64,000 bases of DNA from Microbispora rosea (GTDB taxonomy: Bacteria; Actinomycetota; Actinomycetes; Streptosporangiales; Streptosporangiaceae): contig NZ_FTNI01000008.1 of the NCBI RefSeq assembly GCF_900156315.1, positions 217,227 to 281,226 on the forward strand, written 5' to 3'. The notes under the pieces are model-generated. The model worked only from the letters and a program-made list of their open reading frames with translations, had not been told where the DNA came from and did no database searches. Each line of letters starts with the position of its first letter. The stretch's first letter is position 1. Below, in pieces: positions 60,371 through 64,000 of the stretch. The position numbers and the translations under genes are program-made.

Positions 60371-61744
60371 ATGGAATACGCGATCCCCACCAGCATCGTC
60401 CTCGTCGCGGGCGTCGTGCTCGCCATCGTCGCCCAATGGAAGGGCTGGCGGCCGTCCCTGGCCGTCACGCTCACGCTCGGCGTCGCCGTACGCGTGCTGA
60501 TCATGGTTCTGTCGGCCTGGGACACCCATTGGCAGCCCGTCGACTACGTCAACAGCTTCCAGCCCGCCGGCGTGGCGATCCTCGACCACCGCGATCCGGT
60601 GCTCGAGAGCAACGGCGGATGGCACTTCCTGCCGACGATCCCGTACATGTACGGCCTGCTGCTGTGGCTGGGCATCCCCTGGGAGTACGCCGGTCGCATC
60701 GTCACCGTGGTCGCCGACATCGTGCTGATCCCGCTGGTCGGCAAGCTGGCCGGGGCGCGGACCGAGAAGCTGCGCGCCTTCCAGTACGCCTGCAACCCCC
60801 TCGCGATCCTCGTCGCCTCCGTGCACGGCCAGGTCGAGCCGGTCTCCCTGGTCTTCGGGGTCGCGGCGTACGTCGTGGCGCGCGGCCCGGGAGACTGGCG
60901 GCGGCCCGACCCCCTGCCCTGGGCCCACATGCGGCTCGCGAACCGTGACCTGCCGCTGCCCTGGATTTCGCCGGGCGAGATCATGCGGCGCGTCGTCCAC
61001 CCGTCGGAGGAGGACCGCGCGGCGACCGGCCGGGCCGTGTGGGCGGGTCTGCTCATGGGGCTCGCGCTCTGTGCGAAGAGCTGGCCGGTGATCCTCGTGC
61101 CGGCCCTGCTGATGTTCCTGCCGGGGCTGCGCAGCCGCCTGGTCACGCTGGTCGCGACCGGCGTCGCGCCCGTGTTTTTCCTGCTGACGCTCCCGATCGG
61201 CGGCTGGACGGAGTGGCGGCAGCTGCCCGAGGTGCTCAACACCATCGGGCTGCGGCCCAGCGACGTCCGCCCGATCACGGGTGACTGGGGCTGGACCGCC
61301 CTGGTGAGCGGCGGCAACTGGAACCTCGATCCGACCCCGGCGAGGATCGGCCAGTACATGATCTACGCCGCGATCGTCGCCTGCCTCGTCTGGTGGCGCA
61401 AGGCCGATCCGGTCGACGTCACGATCGCGATCCTGCTCTCTTTCATGATCTTCACACCGCGCCTCGGCGCGCAGTACCTGCTGTGGTTCATGCCGTTCCT
61501 GGTCGCCCGGCCCACCCGCTGGGCCTGGCCGGCGATCATCGGCAGCTCGCTCTGGTCGGCGATCGGATACATCGTGCTCACCCAGTTCCACGGGCCCGAG
61601 TGGGGCGAGCTGCACGCGCCCTGGGCGATCGGTTCGCTGGTGCTGTTCCCGGTGCTGATCGCGGCGATCCCGTGGCGGCGCAGGTACGCGGAGATCACGC
61701 CGGAGTCGCTTCCGGGGGAGAGGGAGAGCATCCGCACCGCCTGA
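60371..61744 (+). CDS. GT-C fold polyprenyl-phosphate-dependent glycosyltransferase
   Basis: 457 residues from ATG 60371. It has about ten membrane helices, an early acidic loop (LSAWDTHWQPVDYVNSFQPAG) typical of GT-C enzymes, the HGQVEPVSLVFG helix start and a late FTPRLGAQYLLWFMPFL segment as in GT87/mannosyltransferase-like proteins. Such enzymes move mannose or other sugars from polyprenyl carriers to envelope glycans or proteins. A cytoplasmic insert of about 60 residues lies between helices. The donor and acceptor are unknown. Confidence 0.7.
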   Translation: MEYAIPTSIVLVAGVVLAIVAQWKGWRPSLAVTLTLGVAVRVLIMVLSAWDTHWQPVDYVNSFQPAGVAILDHRDPVLESNGGWHFLPTIPYMYGLLLWLGIPWEYAGRIVTVVADIVLIPLVGKLAGARTEKLRAFQYACNPLAILVASVHGQVEPVSLVFGVAAYVVARGPGDWRRPDPLPWAHMRLANRDLPLPWISPGEIMRRVVHPSEEDRAATGRAVWAGLLMGLALCAKSWPVILVPALLMFLPGLRSRLVTLVATGVAPVFFLLTLPIGGWTEWRQLPEVLNTIGLRPSDVRPITGDWGWTALVSGGNWNLDPTPARIGQYMIYAAIVACLVWWRKADPVDVTIAILLSFMIFTPRLGAQYLLWFMPFLVARPTRWAWPAIIGSSLWSAIGYIVLTQFHGPEWGELHAPWAIGSLVLFPVLIAAIPWRRRYAEITPESLPGERESIRTA

Positions 61745-61762
61745 GGCGGGCCCCTGCCGGTC

Positions 61763-62170
61763 TCAGGTCACTATGAGGCGGACCATGTGGCCGTGGCTCG
61801 CGAAGCCGGTGTCGCCGTCGAGCATCCCGGTCACGCACTCGAACACGCCCGGCGCGGCCTGCCGTACGAAGAAGACGGTCTCGGCGATCGCCGACAGGAG
61901 CCGGATCACGTCGCGCTGCACGTGGACGCCCTCCCTGTCGCCGGCCAGCGAGACCGTCACCTCGTACACGCCGTCATCGAGCAGGCGCTCACCGGTCAGC
62001 AGCCACTCCGACCCGCACGCCCGGCGCAGGTGGGGGAGCAGATGCGCCTCGGGCTCCTCCGCCACCCACCCGTCTCGTGCCATCACGCCCAGCAGGGCGG
62101 AGACCTGTGGCTCCATCGCTGAAGCGTCCGCGATCCCGGTGAAGCGCTCGTCGTTGTCCCATCGCCGCAT
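61763..62170 (-). CDS. Hypothetical protein
   Basis: 135 residues from ATG 62170, acidic, soluble, mixed alpha/beta (MEPQVSALLGVMARDGWVAEEPEAHLLPHL, YEVTVSLAGDREGVHVQRDVIRLLSAIAE). No signal peptide, membrane helix or known motif. It lies between convergent and divergent unrelated genes. Confidence 0.55.
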   Translation of the reverse strand: MRRWDNDERFTGIADASAMEPQVSALLGVMARDGWVAEEPEAHLLPHLRRACGSEWLLTGERLLDDGVYEVTVSLAGDREGVHVQRDVIRLLSAIAETVFFVRQAAPGVFECVTGMLDGDTGFASHGHMVRLIVT

Positions 62171-62351
62171 GATCAGACCCTAAGCCGGAGCGCGGCGGCG
62201 CACTCAGCAGACGCTCCGTGCCGTCCACCCGAAATGTCGCCCACGGCCACCAGCGTCTCCCCCCGCAGGCGTGGTCACTTGGGGGAGGGGCACAACGGCC
62301 CGACTGCTCCGCGGCGTCGAACGGCTGTCGGGCTGACCCGGCCGGACGATG

Positions 62352-63449
62352 TCACCGAGGTTCGGGGTGTTCCGGCTGTTCCGGCTGGGAGTCGGGGCGG
62401 GACCCGGGGGAGCGCTCCGGCAACCGTCCCGAGATGAGCGCGGCGGCCCAGGCGCCGTCCGGATCGCTGTCGACGAGCAGGGCGCGGACGAGCAGGCTCA
62501 GCGGGATCGCCAGCAGCGCGCCCAGCGGGCCGAGCACCCACGCCCAGACGATCAGCGAGAGGAAGGTGGCCGTGGTGGACAGCCCCACGGCGTCACCCAG
62601 GAACTTCGGCTGGATGAACGACTGGATCACCACGTTGATGGCGATGTAGGCGACGATCACCAGCAGCATCGTCTTGGGCCCGCCTTCCAGCAGCCCGAGC
62701 AGCGCCGGCGGGATGAGGCCCAGAATGAACCCGATGTTCGGGATGTAGTTCGTGATGAGGGCGAGCACTCCCCACAGCAGGGGGAGCGGCACGCTCAGCA
62801 CGTACAACACGATGACGTCCAGGATCGAGCAGATGAGGCCGAAGACGGTCGAGACGATCAGGTAGCGGCGAGTCCTGTACGTGAAGGTCTTGAGCGCACG
62901 GGCGAGGGCGGGCCGTTCGGCCGACGCGGCGTCCACGACCCGAGCGAAAACGGGGGCGTCGAGGCTCATGGCCAGCAGCAGGACGACGATCAGGAACAGA
63001 CTCGACAGCACTCCCAGAAGGCTGCTCAACACGCTCTGGGCGAGGCCGATCAACTTGCCGAAATCGAGTGACGACAGCGCCTTGTTGAGCTGTTCACTTC
63101 CGTAGCCGAGACCCGCCGCCCAGTGCTGGAGGTCGGCCACCATCGCGTTGAACTGCACCGCGTACGTGGGAGCAAGGATGGCGAGCTGTGCGGCGGCGAC
63201 GCTGAGCACCGCGACCATGCCGAGCAGGACCAGCAGCACCACCGCGAGGGGAACGGCCACCTGCAACCACACCGGCGAGTTGTGGCGGGCCAGCCAGCCG
63301 CGTATCGGGGCGACGGCGATGACGAGGGTCAGCGCCAGGACGACCGGGCCGACGATCGAGCCCACGGCTTGAACGCCGGCAAGGGTGATCACCGCGGCCG
63401 CGGCACAGACCAGCACGATCAGGGCGCGAGGTAACCCCTGTCGAGTCAC
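62352..63449 (-). CDS. AI-2E family transporter
   Basis: 365 residues from the GTG at 63449. Eight membrane helices in the family layout: paired helices at the N-terminus, a long amphipathic loop (about 80-140) and the hallmark ALITNYIPNIGFILGLIPPALLGLL, then QSFIQPKFLGDAVGLS. The family includes TqsA and Na+/H+ antiporter-like members; the substrate is unknown. The tail is Pro/Glu/Ser-rich. Confidence 0.85.
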   Translation of the reverse strand: MTRQGLPRALIVLVCAAAAVITLAGVQAVGSIVGPVVLALTLVIAVAPIRGWLARHNSPVWLQVAVPLAVVLLVLLGMVAVLSVAAAQLAILAPTYAVQFNAMVADLQHWAAGLGYGSEQLNKALSSLDFGKLIGLAQSVLSSLLGVLSSLFLIVVLLLAMSLDAPVFARVVDAASAERPALARALKTFTYRTRRYLIVSTVFGLICSILDVIVLYVLSVPLPLLWGVLALITNYIPNIGFILGLIPPALLGLLEGGPKTMLLVIVAYIAINVVIQSFIQPKFLGDAVGLSTTATFLSLIVWAWVLGPLGALLAIPLSLLVRALLVDSDPDGAWAAALISGRLPERSPGSRPDSQPEQPEHPEPR

Positions 63450-63798
63450 GTCCGTTCCTACCCCTTCTCCTTGTGGAAAGGCTGTGCAAGGTGGATCAGT
63501 CGTAGCACGCCCTGGCCCCTACCCTTGTCCGCGCGGGCGAGTCGTGACGGGAATGAAGCCGGGCCGGACGCCGTTCGATTCGTGCGGAACTTCCATCCAC
63601 AGGGTGACCTGTGGGAATAGGTTTCCGCGCGGGTGCGTTGGAGACTACCCGGGCCAAGTCGTCGGCAGGCCCTGGTAATCTTGTGGTGTCGGCGCGGTTC
63701 GGCGCACTCCTCTTCGATCACTTCGGTGGTTGTCTTGTGTGTGCGCGGTGGTTGCCGGCGGCTCCTTTGGTTTTTCGATCTTCTGGTTCTCGGTGGTT

Positions 63799-63827
63799 TT
63801 GCGTCGGGGTGGGGGTTCGGGTAAGTT
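63799..63827 (+). promoter_or_regulatory. Upstream promoter of a tandem pair, rRNA-operon-like
   Basis: TTGCGT (63799-63804) and TAAGTT (63822-63827), spacer 17. It is followed 100 bp later by a stronger promoter in the same direction. Tandem promoters are the rule for actinobacterial rrn operons. Confidence 0.45.
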
Positions 63828-63908
63828 AGAGGGGTTGCCCCGGAAACGGGGGGTCGAAATTCCTGTCGGTCGGCGGGTTTCGGGTCAAGAAGTCCCGGTG
63901 GGGCGGAT

Positions 63909-63937
63909 TTGACACGAAAGAGCCGGTCGGGAAGAAT
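63909..63937 (+). promoter_or_regulatory. Strong promoter near the right edge, rRNA-operon-like
   Basis: Consensus -35 TTGACA (63909-63914) and AAGAAT (63932-63937) with a 17-bp spacer. The following 60 bases are A-rich with no start codon or ribosome binding site, like an rrn leader. No rRNA sequence is yet visible, so the operon assignment is inference. Confidence 0.5.
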
Positions 63938-64000
63938 TAAGACCAGCAAGACAAAAGAAAAACAAACGGTGAAACGCCCCGGAGCGTGGGACCTTCTGAG

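Larger units (their letters stand above)
63450..64000. other. Non-coding right end with promoter region and leader
   Basis: 551 bp without a supportable gene. Beyond the GTG of the AI-2E gene the sequence turns T/G-rich (63700-63850), unlike local coding DNA, and carries the two promoters listed. Short open frames here have no ribosome binding sites and unlikely composition. Confidence 0.5.

Noticed and set aside
63611..63912. Short open frames at the right end
   Set aside because: No ribosome binding sites, Phe/Trp/Cys/Gly-rich products from T/G-rich DNA, and they overlap the predicted promoters.

Overview
The window is chromosomal DNA from a high-GC, mycelial-type actinobacterium. A member of the Streptosporangiales (Nonomuraea/Streptosporangium-like) fits best, but that is inference from gene content, GTG starts, ATGA/GTGA overlaps, a DivIVA-type protein, an F420-type oxidoreductase, a SARP regulator and secreted chitinases. 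No rRNA or tRNA gene was seen that would fix the taxon.

Region 1, about 1-7590, is the right part of an integrated mobile element. It has a RepA/DnaB-like AAA ATPase, an iteron-like cluster with a large dyad just downstream, a PD-(D/E)XK nuclease-like protein, small cargo and membrane proteins, an isolated HK97-type prohead protease with all three catalytic residues, perfect-stem terminators, and a GntR-type mini-repressor bracketed by four CCTAGCGC half-sites. No integrase, capsid or transfer gene is visible, so they are either left of the window or absent. The element ends inside the 3' end of comM/yifB: the last ~34 codons of that gene survive at 7586-7690, directly before dprA. It therefore sits between two genes of the DNA-uptake and processing pathway.

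Region 2, 7.7-20.1 kb, is conserved core: dprA, a family III CoA-transferase, then rpsB-tsf-pyrH-frr-cdsA with strong hairpins between several genes, a convergent SUFU-domain gene, rlmN, an ABC exporter whose ATPase gene carries a C-terminal frameshift, and a two-repeat DivIVA protein.

Region 3, 20.2-36.4 kb, is nitrogen and amine metabolism. A PucR regulator faces an operon with an NCS1 permease, a zinc alcohol dehydrogenase, a nitrilase-fold amidase, an agmatinase-type ureohydrolase and a cyclase-family hydrolase. After an ABC-F gene with its own leader peptide and hairpin comes a polyamine module: an Lrp/AsnC regulator divergent from an aminobutyraldehyde-type dehydrogenase, potA-potD-potB-potC, and a PuuB-like FAD oxidase. 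Putrescine released by the first operon could be oxidised by the second (inference).

Region 4, 36.5-53.5 kb, is accessory: a lipoprotein serine hydrolase, a two-component system, a phosphotriesterase-like protein that has lost nearly all metal ligands, an SDR, an NTF2-like protein, membrane proteins, an LLM oxidoreductase, a LysE exporter with an internal hexapeptide repeat, a SBP56/methanethiol-oxidase homologue coupled to a small multi-His membrane protein, a giant SARP-NB-ARC regulator, and a DrrAB-like exporter coupled to a CocE-type hydrolase.

Region 5, 53.9-60.0 kb, is a chitinase array: four GH18 genes in a row, each with different accessory modules, the first truncated inside the catalytic barrel. 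A promoter with a 17-bp operator-like palindrome lies before the second. The window closes with a GT-C glycosyltransferase, a small membrane protein, an AI-2E family transporter and tandem strong promoters at 63.8-64.0 kb that look like the start of an rRNA operon just beyond the edge.
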